A DNA stretch of 64,000 nt from Xiphophorus maculatus (taxonomy: Eukaryota; Chordata; Actinopteri; Cyprinodontiformes; Poeciliidae). Below, in pieces: positions 11,965 to 25,444 of this stretch. Positions within the stretch are counted from its first letter, which is position 1; each line of letters opens with the position of its first letter. The position numbers and the translations under genes were made by a program. The notes beneath the pieces were generated by a model that saw only the letters and a program-made list of their open reading frames with translations, did not search any database and had not been told where the DNA came from. The DNA is taken from NCBI RefSeq assembly GCF_002775205.1, contig NC_036446.1, positions 17,918,565 to 17,982,564 on the forward strand. The letters are read 5' to 3'.

Positions 11965-12240
11965 AATGACGTAAGCTTCTTCTTCTTCTTCTTCTCTAAT
12001 GTTTTGTCGGGTGCAATCCGTAATTTATTATTATTACTACTAATACAAATATTAAACATTTTCATATGGTACAAACACAGATTTTCATATAATCATATGA
12101 GCAAATCCATCCGTATTTTTATTTTTAATTTTTTAAATTAAAAATAAGATTAGGGCCAACCCTAACTTCTTCTTATCATTATTAATGGATTGCAAGCAAC
12201 TTCGGATGTACATACAGCCACCTAGTGGAAGGCTAAGAGG
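11965..12240. repeat. Probable dispersed non-autonomous element
   Basis: Begins with (ctt)n followed by tgttttgtcgggtgcaatccg (about 12000-12020). It ends with ggattgcaagcaacttcgg and cagccacctagtggaag (about 12187-12235). The inner parts gtgcaatcc and ggattgcaa are inverted to each other. I recall similar text as a dispersed fish repeat, but no target duplication was established. Confidence 0.4.
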
Positions 12241-12288
12241 TTGGACAACTACATAACTCTAGAATATACCTTTTAATTTCATTGTATG

Positions 12289-12437
<149 letters not shown>

Positions 12438-12833
12438 GCACGACCGGAAGATAAAAACACGGCATGTATTGAGAGAACACGTCTTGTAAAGATCCAATAA
12501 AATTTACCAAGTATGTTAAATTTTGGCATTTATTTTGAGTGAATTATTGGAAAAAATCCAAAGAAATAAAAGGCATATTGGGAATATAAGTCTTTAAAAA
12601 AGCGAACAAAAATAAACAAAACAGAAAAAAAAAACCTCCGGTTTTAGATTTTAGTGAGTTGTTTTTAAATACTGTAACGTTTATTACAATACCTAATTAA
12701 AATCTTATGACGGATACGTTTGGCTTTTGTATTTTTAGTAAATTCTTAATATCCTGTTCAAATTCGCAGATAAATTATAAATAAAGGTTTTTAAAAAAAG
12801 GTTAAAAAAAGGTTCTATTAGCGACAAGCGGCT

Positions 12834-12958
12834 GTTATCACCGATAGAATGGTTGATAACGGTTGATAACAGCCTGCTAGCAGGTAGAGCAGGGACCAAC
12901 TGAGGCCATTCAATGGGGCTGATAACCACTGATAATCGCCATTCTATGGGATGATAAC
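12834..12958. repeat. Imperfect inverted repeat built on gataac and ccattctat motifs
   Basis: Left arm 12834-12873 and right arm 12918-12958 are imperfect reverse complements. Each holds a gataac box next to a tagaatgg/ccattctat box, separated by a 44-nt centre. A further ccattctat follows near 12971. It could be the fold-back end of an unrecognised transposon. Confidence 0.5.
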
Positions 12959-13879
12959 ATCCGAAGCGGGTGCCCATTCTATGAACTTCCACTGTTATAA
13001 AACTCTTAACACTAAAGACAACAAAGTGAGCGCTGTATGAACTGAATAAGTGATAAGATGAAAAACAGGGAGCAACTAACTGCTAGGTAATAATAAACGA
13101 TTAACACTAAACACTAATTAAACCATTGTTTGTCATTACTTAAAGACATAAACCTCATTATTTTCTGTGAAATCCAAATTTTCTTACTGCTCCTAATTTG
13201 TCATTTGAATTCAGTGATGCAGTACAAAAATGGTCAAAAATCACAAACCAATTTCCACTGACTAAATGTGTGCAAACTAGAGTAATGCATTTGTCTAATT
13301 GTCAAACAGCATACAAAGTTCATAACAAACAGTATATCTCTGTGCTGATGGAGTTTGCCCACATTTAAATGAGGCGTTGACAGTTTGTAAAGTATAGATG
13401 TTTATTTTTTATTTTGACAAATTGTATCACAAGATACACAACATGTCCCCTGATTTAAAACTAGGTTAAAATTTCTCGCATCAGCTAGAAATGATGAGCA
13501 TGTTTGCATCTACATGCGTTTTCTGAAAACTGAATCATGGATCTGTTGCAGATGTGAAAACAAAATTTCACTGTCTTATGAATTACTTGCTACATATTAA
13601 TTCCGTTTCACACAAGAACAAAGTCAACAAAGATTTCCCAGTAATAAATTGTCCATTATGTAATAACTGAACTATATTTTCAAAGAATTTAAGAAAGAAA
13701 GAAGCGGTCAGGTGCTGCTACTTAAATAAACTTGAATAACTGAGCATGATCAACTGTGACCACATCTGTGAAAGAGAAACTTGAAGGTTTTCCTTTGGTT
13801 TGTGCTAACATAATGCCAAATCCAAAATAGTTAGGACAGCTACCAGTCTCTCAAGGAGTTGGCACTTTGACTTATTCAA

Positions 13880-14300
13880 CTACAAGTCAAACAAGAAAAC
13901 ACTTTAGAGTTCATATGCTGAATTTCAATTAAAATATTTGACAAGTAGGACTTGCTTGTTGCTAGAAAAGCCCTCTGAATGATCCTCAACATTTCTGATA
14001 AAACTTTTAGGCAAGTAAGCACTAAAAGGGGCATTGGCCATAAGGCACCCCTGATCTCCACAAACATCTCCTAACAAACTATCAAGCTTGGTGGAGGAAG
14101 GACAATGATATGGGCTGGTTTCACACTTGAAAAATGCTGACATCTTGTACTCATGAAGCATATGTACAGACGTATTCTTAAATCAAATGTGAGAGGAGAA
14201 TAATTAATACATTATTTTCTGCAGTAGATGCTCTCTGGTTGCAAAGTATTTGCATCTCAGCCATAATCCCCATGTGCAACATTGTGTGGTTTTTTCAAAG
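13880..14300 (+). pseudogene. Very old Tc1-like transposase relic
   Basis: Near 14084-14125 the + strand reads KLGGGRTMIWAGFT, the block corresponding to the GGGSIMxWGC region of Tc1-like transposases. It is followed near 14172 by ttcttaaatcaaatgtgaga, a further weak match. No frame is maintained. The extent is approximate. Confidence 0.45.
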
Positions 14301-15493
14301 GATTGAACGAGAGCCGAAATAAGCCTTCATGAATGAGATAATAAAGGGTTATTGGTTGCCTTTTGCTGGGCCTTAGATTAGACCACTGAGTGTGAGCATT
14401 GTCATCGCAGTCTGATTTTGATAAATGACTTTATTACTTGCTTAGATGTCGAGGGAAGATGTTTTCCTGCCGTATATTAGATTTCTTCTCAGAATGATGC
14501 CAACAGACATCACCCAAGGCAGACAGTATATTAAACTGACTAAATTTATACTTGAGATGGAGCAGCTCTTCTACTTTACTACGCTCAAGAAAATTGTCTG
14601 TCCCTCTGTGATGTCTTGGGGCACTATGTAGTGTATTGTCATCTGGATTTAGCGGGGTACGCTATTTTTGGAAAAGCAATTGGCTTGATTGTGTAGGGAC
14701 AATGTTGCAAACACTTTAAACACAAGTGACAGCAGGTGTCCATTCTCCTTTGTATGTCCTGGATGCTTAAGATCTCTCACATAGACTCTGGTGAATTAGT
14801 TATGCTGCACATGAAACTTCCAAGAATGGAGGGGTTTAAGATGTGATAGAATGGATTTAAGATGCAGTTCATGAATTGACTTTAAGTCTGGTCAGGGACC
14901 TTTGTTAAATGTCACATGGATGTTTCTGACATTAATATCTTGTCTACCTCATCCCATTTCCTCTGCCAAGCACTTAGACTAAATCACTAGACAACATTAA
15001 CAGAAAATTACCTGAAAACATTAGCAGGAAATAATCTTCCTGGGGTCTGACAAGTGGGATTTCTTCTGGAAAAAAAAAATCAAACATTACTTCATGTTCA
15101 CTTTTGCTTCACTTTAGCAACATTTTGTGTTTTTTAGCCTGATTCACACAGAGCTTCGGAAAAGCAGAAATCTCAGTGATAGGAGATGATAGGAAAAATA
15201 ATGTGATATATTTATTTCTGCTTATGAATCAAAGTTTGGATAAGGACCATTTCTGTAGGCAATAAATAAAAGCTTTCTCAGTTTGCTGTGTCTGTGCTGG
15301 CTGTGATTTTGTGAATACTGTTACTGTAATTGAATTTCCAATCACTTCTTTAGCCACAGGTGTATGAACTCTTGCACCATGGCATGTAGACGCCTTCTAA
15401 AACCAGTTGTGAAAGAGTGGAACTCAGTACATGTCAGCCTGGTACCACAGATAAGATGCCACTTATGCAATAAATTCAGTTGTTCTTCTTCAC
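14301..15493. other. No gene seen
   Basis: AT-rich non-coding sequence. The open frames here are short, lack splice support and have no recognisable motifs. Confidence 0.4.
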
Positions 15494-15786
15494 CGGTGTT
15501 GCCAAGTCCACTTATTATAAGCAACTTTGGGCTTGTTTCAATGGTTTCAGTTTTTTGGACTTGTTTTTGAAAGTGAAGTTGGTTATTTGGGCTTGACTTT
15601 CTTCTTGAAAGTCCAAGCTCCCCAGAATAAAGCAAAACATTAATGGTAAGTAGTTTTCAGTGGTGTAGTGTGACTGCGATACACAGTTATATGCTTTAAA
15701 AATCCTTTAAAATCTTGTGAATTTACATGGCTGGTTGCTTTAATTGAGCTGGTTGCTTGTTTTTCTCGTAATATCTGGCAACACTG
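15494..15786. mobile_element. hAT-type MITE, 293 bp, with perfect 8-bp target duplication
   Basis: Ends cggtgttgccaag (left) and ctggcaacactg (right) are inverted copies. The octamer ttcttcac is present exactly at 15486-15493 and again at 15787-15794, a clean hAT-size target-site duplication. No transposase is encoded. The intact duplication suggests a fairly recent insertion. Confidence 0.85.
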
Positions 15787-16409
15787 TTCTTCACTACTAA
15801 ATTTTCAAAATTGATATCAACATCATATTAAATCATTTACCTTAAGATGTGATGCCATTCAAGATGTTCAGGTATGTAGTTGGCCAGTTGACTGTAGTTG
15901 CATTTTAGCAATACAGTGTGTATGTTGCAGTGTGACATTCATTCACTTTTCTGTTAAATAAATAGTCAAAATAATATTGGCAAGCAACAGTTTATCGAAA
16001 TTTGTGGTACTTTAAATGGGCATCTTGTCTACAAAATAACTCCCCCGGCTAAAGAATGAAGCAACTTCAATCGAAATCTAAACCACACAATCACCATTAG
16101 CAATCATCCATTTAAAACTTCAACTATGTCATCGGTTTTACACTGTTTATAAAATGCTACAACTCCAAGGACAAACAAAGGCTGGAATTATTGAAACAAC
16201 CATAAGTTTGTGTATGAAACTATACCAGAAACCAATAATTATGCAACATGTCATCTCTGCTATTTATACATCTAACAAGCTCTAGTGACAGACTATTATT
16301 TTTAAACCAGTTTTAGCCCAAGGCCCACAAATAGTTCATCCATCATCCAAATTAATAGTAAGACATGTGCCGCAAATAAAGGAAAATTACCAGTGTTATG
16401 TCATAAAAC

Positions 16410-16640
16410 GTAAAGATTTTATAGAGTGCCTTTGCAGTATATTGACCCCTCAAAGTGTTTTACAGCTCAGACATATTCACCCATTCGCACTCACATGGCC
16501 TCACGCCTTTATAAACCCACAAGCAAATCGGTAGGCAACTCGGGGTGACTGCCATGCCCAGGGGGTACATCGACATCAAGCTGAAATCAAACTTTCATCC
16601 TTCCTATCGCAAAACAAATATCCTACAACTGAGCCAAAGT
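16410..16640. repeat. Dispersed fish repeat (gtgttttacagctcag... cattcgcactcac type)
   Basis: The order 'tgcctttgcagtat', 'aaagtgttttacag', 'attcacccattcgcactcac' and 'ctgagccaaagtctcc' resembles a common teleost dispersed repeat, probably a LINE 3' end. Family assignment is from memory only. Confidence 0.45.
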
Positions 16641-19600
16641 CTCCACAACTAAATAAGATGGGATGAAAATGATTTCATTTTAAATTAGTAGTGTAGTGAT
16701 TAATAAACATCTAAAAAAGATGAGAGAGGCTGTTCGTTAAGCATATTTGTATGATATCTCATGACAAACAAGCCAGTCAAGTAAATAGCTTTTTGTTTTT
16801 CAGTCATGTGACTTTAAAAAGCTTGTTTCAAATCAATGCATCAATAGACAGAGGCAGCGATCCAAGCAGATTATGTCACACCAAGGAACGTCCAGCAAAA
16901 AGAGATATACACGCTGGGTTTGATTTAGTGTCACAGATCATCCCCAACTGATACAGAAACATGTGGGTATAACACAAGAACGATCACTTTCACACCATAA
17001 TCCTCTTCTTATGAATAACGAGAGACAGAATTCTGCAGATAAAAAGCTAATACTACTTTGGCTTCCATGAGATAATAGTTATGATGATATCTCATGAGCT
17101 CCAGCTAATTGTTTCAAAATTAACATTTGCTGATACAGTTTTTATTAGCTCCTGCATCCATCATGGCTGTGAACAAGTGATTGTCCTGGTCGTGGTTTTA
17201 TCATTCTTTGTAGCAACAAGTGTTTGCAATACCTGGCAATGAGTGTTTTGTTTCACTGTAGAGAAATTATGGCACAAGCTTATTTCCAGAGTTGTTATAA
17301 AGTAGCCACATTAGAAAATTTGGGGCAGGAAATATTTATTTAGGTTACCTCACAGCATCTTAATTAGATTTAAGTCCAGACTTTAGGTAAACCAATCCAA
17401 AATCTTCATTTTTATTGTTTGGGGAGGTATTTTGAGTCATAATGTCAAAAGCTTGATGAGGATAAACAGCAGAATTTGTGGTTCAGTCAGAGATGGCCTG
17501 TTTTCTAGGTTCATAAGCAGTAGAGAAGCCCCACTTAACATAATTGGGGTTTATGTTAAGTGAGCGTAATTAAAAACTACTTTTTTAATTACTGAAGTTA
17601 TCTTTGAGACAAAAATCTAGAAAATTTAACTTTGAGAAAAAAGTAAAAACTGAAAAGATCTGTGGGGCAAGCCACTGTAAAATGAGCGCATTTTATTTTA
17701 CCACTATTAAATGATATTTATAGTTTCTATATATTTAAAAATTACCTCAGAAAAGATAAATAAATTCAAGGGAAGAGAAAGTGGTACAAAATCTTATGTT
17801 TTCATATGCCAAGCCCTGTGAAAAAGTAGCAAGTTAGCATCCCAAACTATACAGACCAAACAACAACTACCTGAAATAAAAATTACACAATGATAGAAAC
17901 CTGCTTTTGGAAATGGAAAAACTAGATAAAGAGTACTTTATTTCATCTTATCTTCTTCTTTATTTCAGAGGAATCCCTTTAACTTGTGTCCAGTGAATGT
18001 TTCCTTCTCGACAAATCTCCTGATAACATCACTGGCCTGGTGGAATGCAGGCCTAAATGTAATTGGAGCTAGAAACCGACATGGGAATTGTCACTGATGG
18101 CTCACACCGTCCCTTACGACCAACACATTTTGGCTCCGGAGAGCCACCACAGCTTCACTTCTGCAAAATCTGAGAATACGAAGCACTCATTTGGGTTGAG
18201 CATGTTTCAGTTGCTGTATATGTTAGTTTGCAGTGCTACGCACCGTCTCTGCTCTGTACAGGCCACTCCATCGGTTATAAATAAGAGCCAATTAGATGAC
18301 AAGCAAGGAGAGCCTAATGTCATAAATGTGAGACAAGCCAGGACGAATGAAAACAGTGACAAATTTTTAAAACAAAAACAACTGGGGGTAGTAGAGATAG
18401 GGGTTACTACAATATATGCTGTGCCGTACGGATGACGGATGGGGGAGGAGGGACCATGGGAAAGGGGATTCAATAGGCCAGTACACATGAATAATTCAGA
18501 CAGGATGTAGTTGTTATTAATGTGATTCATGTTCAGTATGCTGAGAGTTGAGTCAATTAATTTTGCATTCCACAGAGGATTTTTACCCTGCTGTCCTGAT
18601 TCCTTAATGGATGACTTCTAAACTTGTAGATCCTTTTAGCTTTGTAGGTACAGAGCCGCAATAAGTGTTTCTCTTCAGGATATGCTCATCTAAATCTGCC
18701 CATTATGTGAGGTTAAAAGTGAATATTAAAGCAGGTCAGAAATGTAGGAAAATGTGTCTCCTTGCACTTAGATGCGTTTTTTTTTTCAGTCATTCTTCTT
18801 CACATCTACAGCATCAAAGGCAAAATAAATGAAAATAATCCATTTTGAGGTTGACCTAAAATTTAGCTGTTGTACTACTTGTAATTCAAATAATACATAT
18901 TTTAACTTAGTGTATATGCACAAAAGCAACACATGCTGTACTGTGCACACAGCCTGATTGATTCCTCAATTATTTATACTTTGCTTTCAGGGAGCGGACT
19001 TTCTTACAATCTTTTAAAGTGATTTGGATCGAGGGTTCTTCAGCTTTTTTGAAGGACTTTCTAATCTTATCTTTGGACTTCAGCTGCTTTTTCAACTATC
19101 TCTGCTTAGCCCTTATACCTGGCCATTACAGCATGTTGTGCAGCTCGTCATTTTTTAAAAAAACAAAAAGATAAATTTGCAAAGTTGAAGACTAAAAATA
19201 ATGTATCAGACCTTAACAGCAAACTGCAGCTTGTAATCAGTATCTGAAAGTCATTTCTTGCTCCAGTACAGAAAAAAACAGTACAGCCTGTTATAGGACT
19301 TGAGAGATGTGTCTTTCTAACCCCAACAGCTTTTCTTTTTTTTTAAATTATGCTTTTGGTGTTAATATGCCATATTATTCTTTATTGAACTGATAGTGAT
19401 TCAATCAAACACACAACAGAAACGGAGTGCATTTAGCCATCTAGAAGTGAAGAAGAGGAGTTGCTGAATTTCAAAGTAACATCACAGTGGATAAAAAAAG
19501 TGGATTTTTATGCCGGTGTAAAAGGCAGATGTCAATTTTTCAGAAACTGATGATCAACTTGGATTTTCACACATAAAAACATTATCAGGTGTACAAAAAG

Positions 19601-19694
19601 GAGCAAATATTCATCATGCAGCAGTGGTGATTGTTGATTGTAAGATTAACAATAGAAAAGGTGTTCTGATTGGATGGTGGAAACACATAAGCAT
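16641..19694. other. No gene seen; one hairpin
   Basis: About 3 kb without a supported gene. At 17532-17562 cacttaacataa and its exact complement form a 12-bp stem with a 7-nt loop. An open frame at 18088-18435 has no splice context and no known motif and is probably chance. Confidence 0.4.
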
Positions 19695-20552
19695 AGGCGT
19701 AAATCCTGGGGGGTTTGAGGGGGCCCGGACAAGCTGCCTCATTAGCAAAACTGCTACACTGCTTTCATAGACTTAATCTTTTTTTTTGTCAAAGGTAGCA
19801 AACATCTCATTCATATTTAGCTCTTTAACTTTTAGTTAATTAGAATAGTTTGAAACGGGAGGTAGAGCTGAGCAAGTGGACCCAGCTCTGTGTGTGGAAG
19901 CCGAGAACAGAAGAGAGAACAGATAGAAAAAGAAAAGTTATGCCTTTATTTCTCACTGTCTTCAACGTAGAGCCTTTAAAACCAAAAACTAAAATCTGAA
20001 TATTTTTCTATATAAACTCTCGTGCTTTAAGTGTTATGTTTAAATTATGATACTCCCCAGATATTAATTTCTATCTACTTATTTGTTCTCAGTCACCAAG
20101 CACATGGCAAATCTAAAAAAAAGGCTTAAAAATAAAGCAACTTAAGTTATAATTTAAACAGCCCATAACTTGTATTGGGAGTCATTTCAATAGATCAATG
20201 TTAATGAGGAATTTTAATTTTAAGAGCAGCTACTCATTAAAACGTTTTTAATTAGAACCTTAAATTTTTGTAAAGGTGTAGCAGAGATTAGATCGTCAGA
20301 CTGAACAAAATTCGTATAGAAGCAACATTTGAATTTTAGTTTTATTTCTCAATAATTTGCTTACTGAGAAAAACACATGTTTGATGTGCATGTCATTTTT
20401 GGTCCTGCAGCTTGAATATGGTTTAAAAACTATTTAAACCACATTTTACGTTACATTTCACTGTAGCTTTGCCGACCCCCCCAAAATTGGTCTTCAGAAA
20501 TTTTTCTGTTCATGCCCCCCCCCACCAATAATGAGATGGGATTTACGCCCTT
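19695..20552. mobile_element. Non-autonomous DNA transposon, about 860 bp
   Basis: Left end aggcgtaaatcctggggggt and right end gggatttacgccctt share inverted termini (ggcgtaaatcc). G-rich then C-rich tracts lie just inside (19704-19725 and 20476-20523). I recall this end type from fish genomes. No coding capacity. The target duplication is not clear: acataag occurs on both sides but not immediately adjacent to both ends. Confidence 0.65.
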
Positions 20553-23500
20553 GTACATAAGTAGCTCAAATATTTACTTGTTGCAACAAGATTTTGTCGA
20601 ACACTTTCTCTGAATGCATAATACATTGAGTCTTCATACAGATAGGTTACAGCAGTACGAGACCAAACTGGATTCAACTCCATCCAAATAAGAATGGAAA
20701 ACTGAGACTGATTTGCACAGGTTCAACCAAATTCGACCATAACAGTCAGAAAAACAAATAAAACAAAAATAAACAAATACATGCTTGTCTGAAAATGACT
20801 GGGAATTGGAGTAAAATTTTATAAGATAGCAGCCAAAGTTAAAGCAAAACTCTGCAGAACTATTTTTAGAGACTAATATAAAAGATTATTAGAACATCTG
20901 GCTCATTGAAAGCAAAACACAAAGAAATGAAGGGTGACTTTTGCAAAGTACTACACCATCTGTTAAATCAGTTTATAATTTGCACAAGAAATCAGTTCAC
21001 ACTAACACCTTCCCTTTGCAATTAGGTGTTAGGCATGTTCATTAGGTCGTTATATGAGTGATGGAAGAACCGGTTTGACAAGATGAAGAGGCTGATGCAA
21101 GATTAAGGTCTGAAGTTAGACCAAAATTAAAAGCAGTGCTTTCACATGTTCTCATTTAATCATACACTATGCTTTACTCTACTTCGCCTCTCAAGAAATG
21201 TTTGAGTGCTTGGTCTTTAGTTATTTATGTAGAATCAATATGAAGCTGCAGCACAGAACACCATACATGCTTCTAAATTAAAAAGAGGTAAGATGACGAC
21301 CCAACAGCAAACACAAACTGCGCGTATAAAAGAAGCCCTGCTGGCGACCTTTTCCAGAGCCGACATTTTGACTTGATGTGACATGAAAAAGTGCAGCTGA
21401 AGTATATTTTGTTAATGACGTCTCAGCTGCAGACCCTCAGAGCTTTGACAGTGAGTAAGACCGCACAGTAGAAAAAAAAGTTTAACTAGCTCACTCACAT
21501 GGGATGCTGACATTTTTATCATTATTAATTACACCTCTGCTGCGCCTCTACTGCCATGACAAGCTACAAAATGTCAGCTATGAAAAATTGGAGGACAGAA
21601 AGCATGAAAGAAATTAATTGCACCTTTGCTGCTTAGCTGGCTGTATGTAGAATGTTTTTACAGATCTGTCTTTTTTGTGAGTTAAATGTAACTGATGTCA
21701 TGAGAACCACTAGTCATCTGCCTGTCAGAAGATGGTTTGAAAAACAAAGGACTAAACAGAAGCAGAGGCAACTTGTGTATTTAAGCATAATAGACAAGAC
21801 AATGAGTTTAAGGTGCCTCACATGATCAACAGTAGTGTTTTATGATTGTTTTCTGCTGCACAGTTTGAAGAGATCCTAAAAATGCAAAGGGAACAACTTT
21901 GTTTCTTTTTATGGACTTGACATATCGGAGCCACAAAATTCCCTGTGCACAGCTGTCAAAATAAAAGAAACATTTAATTTATCGCTCTATAATTACATTT
22001 TTAATGCAACTGCTCAGCAAGGCAAATAAAAGTACCATGACAGGACTCTAGCACCCCCTGCTGGGAAAAACGTTTTTTTCTTTCAAAAATTAAATTTCTT
22101 TCATGTAGATCAGGTTTGTTTGTTTGTTTGTTTGTTTGTTTTATTTCTCATCTTAGATGTCAAAAATGATAAGCATTAGGTACCATGTGAAATTAGTATA
22201 CCATGCCATGTTTCTTTATGTTTTGCTCCCTGGAAGCAGACTTACTTTGGGACTTTTGTTACAAAAGTTTGAGGGTTTCTGGAGGTTGAATTTTTTTCTG
22301 ATGATATTTTCATTGTCCTACCTGACCATTATCAGAAGAACATGTATTCAGTAAAAGGGCTACTTATGTACTGAAAAATGACTACAAATACATCACATTA
22401 TTTCAAAATAACAAACTGAGGCAGAAGAAATACATTTCTAAATCTGAGTTTTCATAAACATAAAACTTTTGAAACCAATACTTACAGTAGCAATTTGTTT
22501 ATTTCTTTCAACAGGTTACTCAAATAAATGTAGCATATTAAATATAACTTGTTACGATCCACCTCTGATTGCAAACAATTTATTCCAATTTCTATGACAA
22601 ATCCCAAAGATGACACAATCTGACACATAAAACAGCATCGTAGCACCAACAACAAAGAGCTAATAGCTGAAAACTTGGCGTATAGTTGATGTTCAGCTGA
22701 AGGATGATTGTCAGGTCCTTCTATGTTCCAAAAACCAACATTTCCAACAAATGTCATGGGTGGTAACAGGTGGTTTGATTTGCACGCACTTCCGACTTGA
22801 TTGTTTTGTAAAAATATATATGATCTTGCAAAAGTAGAGACAAAATAATAACTAAAAATGTCTTGCAACTTAGCCAAAAACGAAAATGAATCTCAATTTG
22901 ATGTTTGAAGCTCTAAAAAGTGGTCAAAAAATCATTTACAAAACCTCCCGTCAACACACCAGACATTTACCAAACAATAGCCCTTCACCAAGCAGCCGGT
23001 GTGTTCTTAATTACTCAAATTAATGGGAGGGTCTAACAATTAACAACGTAATCTAAACAATTCAAAATATAAAAAGTAATTACAAATTTTGGTTCTAAAC
23101 TAGCTTAAATATATTCTAATTACCCAAAGAAGAAAACTAAATTGGTAGAAATTACAATCCGAAAAAATTTATCATAAATGGCCACAACAATGATTGATTG
23201 CCTTGGTCACGTAATAGATTTTTCCTGGGCTGTTTTCCTATTTCTTAAAGACTGGACTTTTATACATAGCTCATGTGGTGTATATTGTTTTCTTAGACCT
23301 GACACAACATATATTGTCCTCCATTTGTTCGTTTCCCTTTATTGTTTAAATGCAAAGAACACACTTTCCTGGTTAGGCACAAGCACTCAAGGGGCAATGA
23401 GTTTAAAAAGCAGTTAAAGCACACAAAAAAAATACTGACAGACCTTCAGAAAACCTCCGGAATTATTGATCAAGATCTTTTTAAGAAGTTGGTTTTAGTT

Positions 23501-24514
23501 TTACTAATTTTTTTTTTACTTGGCATATTGACTTCTGTCTGAATAAGCTTAGATTAAATTGACATGCATCACCCTGTATTTGGGTTAACTGTCTTAAATG
23601 TAGCCCAAGGAGAGAAAACACAAGACTCCTGCAATGTATGGAAGTAAATCCAGTTGGAGCTCTGACTTGCCCCCAGCTTGTGAATGGAGCACTTTGTCTT
23701 CCACAAGAGTTATTTTCATCTTCATTCCATCAAAGCTCATTGCCTTTTTGGAAACAGCAGACTCGTTCTCCAGCTCTTCCTCCCTCAGGCCGATTTAAAA
23801 CATGTTTCATCACTTTTTTACTGGTATCCCTCTGGTAACAAGCATGGCAATTTATATATCTGTTTTAGCTTTTCATTTGTTTCCTGGTTGCTGTATCGAA
23901 CTAAGAATTTGGGGTTGTTTCACAATCTATTATTTCCCAGTTATCCAGCCTGCAGTGCTCATTATGTTCTGCTCTAACGACTCAAATGTATCACCTGTTT
24001 CTGACATCAGTTTAGCAGTTGTGATGACACAATGGGGACATGTCTGTTTTGACCATGCTCAGAGAAATGACCAAGTTTCCCTGGAGTTAAAAGCATGAAT
24101 CACTCTAAGGAATTTGGCCACATTCTGCACATCGCTACAGATTAGTTGCATATTCTGTAGTCTGGATGTTTGGTTTAGGTCCTACTTCCCTAACAAAAAC
24201 ATCAGAAATTGTTGCTAAAAAAGATTTAACAGCCGTATCCCATTAAAACCATTATCGGGAGCTGTCTAGATTACTTAAGACAAAGTGTTCTTAAACTAAA
24301 CTGTTTTTGAATGTTCCATAGACAGATTAGTGCTAACGTTGAAAGTTAGCCTAGAATTGTAAAAAATGAAGCTTCTTGATCTTTTCAAAGACAATGTAAA
24401 GGTTCGTTGTGTTTTAATCAGCTGGTTTGGTTTGTCTGGCTCAGACTCACTGGCCCAGAACAAACTGTTCAAAATGCTGCAGCTCCTTTGTGAACTTGTA
24501 CAAAAGGATACAGC
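20553..24514. other. Gene-poor interval; possible conserved non-coding DNA near 21.3-21.7 kb
   Basis: No exon series is supported. 21290-21680 contains a TATA-like gcgtataaaag near 21324 and two similar blocks, ttaattacacctctgctg and attaattgcacctttgctg, about 90 bp apart. It is less AT-biased than its surroundings. That could indicate regulatory DNA, but only a cross-species alignment would show it. A (TTTG)n tract lies at 22112-22141. Confidence 0.3.
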
Positions 24515-24518
24515 ACAT

Positions 24519-24850
24519 ACAGTCCTGTAAAAACAATTAACCCTTACACACCCTTTTTGTTTTTGTTACACTTGCATGTTTTATACCATTACTTATTAGA
24601 CAGTGATAACCTGAGTAAATACAAAATGTACTTCTCAGTTTTCTTGCCCCAGGTGAAAAAGTATTAGACCCCTAAACCTTATGCAACAACTGACAGTGAG
24701 GTTTTTTTTATGTTGCCATGGAGGAATTTTGGTCAACTCTTCTTTTCAGAAGTATTTGTAGACATATTGGAGGATTTCTCATGATTATCAGACTGTATCT
24801 CAATAGGATTTCAATGCAGATTTGAACCAGGGCTAACACTACTACACCAG
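24519..24850. repeat. Remnant of a vertebrate DNA transposon
   Basis: Starts tacagtcctgtaaaaacaat and continues with ggtgaaaaagtattagaccc and tggaggaattttggtcaact. I recall this order from a widespread fish DNA-transposon family whose copies read '...gtgaaaaagtgattgccccctaaacc'. It is decayed and the right end is not defined. Confidence 0.55.
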
Positions 24851-25412
24851 CTATTTCTGTAAAGGTTCTCTAATATTTTCTCCATTTGTGTATAATGATG
24901 CTTAGTTGGGTTTGGTGAAGTCCCACAGCTTAAAGAAATGGCCTCTTAACTATTTCCAGTGACTTTGTTTCTCAAATATTCTATTTCTTACAATCAGTGC
25001 CTGATTTGTTGATGAGTAGAAAAGCAGTAATCAATCTGGGTATAGCTGGGAAAATTTAACTCAGAGAGAAATAATTAATCAATAATTTACCAAGGAGACA
25101 ATTGCTTTTTACATAATATGGATTTAGACAGCTTTCTTCTCTTTAGAAAAATTAAACCATCATTTGAAAACTAATGATTTTATTTATATGTAATATTTGT
25201 TGATCATCATCATCTAAGTTGTGTAAGCACATAAAAAAGTAATCATAAAATCTGTAAAAAATCAAGGCTACACAAAAATAAGACTTTTACTGTAAAATAT
25301 TGGCACATACAAAAAAGTTGCATGAGGCGTATTGCATTTAGAAATTGTGATTTTCACCAGTTTGAGGAGGGTTTTTTTCCATTACAGTAAATTATAATAT
25401 AATTTATCGTAC

Positions 25413-25444
25413 CAGTGCAAGGTATGATGAATAACCTTGCACTG
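25413..25444. repeat. Hairpin, 11-bp stem
   Basis: cagtgcaaggt and its exact reverse complement flank a 10-nt loop, in a non-coding AT-rich region. Confidence 0.7.

Noticed and set aside
18088..18530. Overlapping open frames of 107-115 codons on both strands
   Set aside because: No splice signals, no repeated exon pattern, no recognisable motif; consistent with chance.
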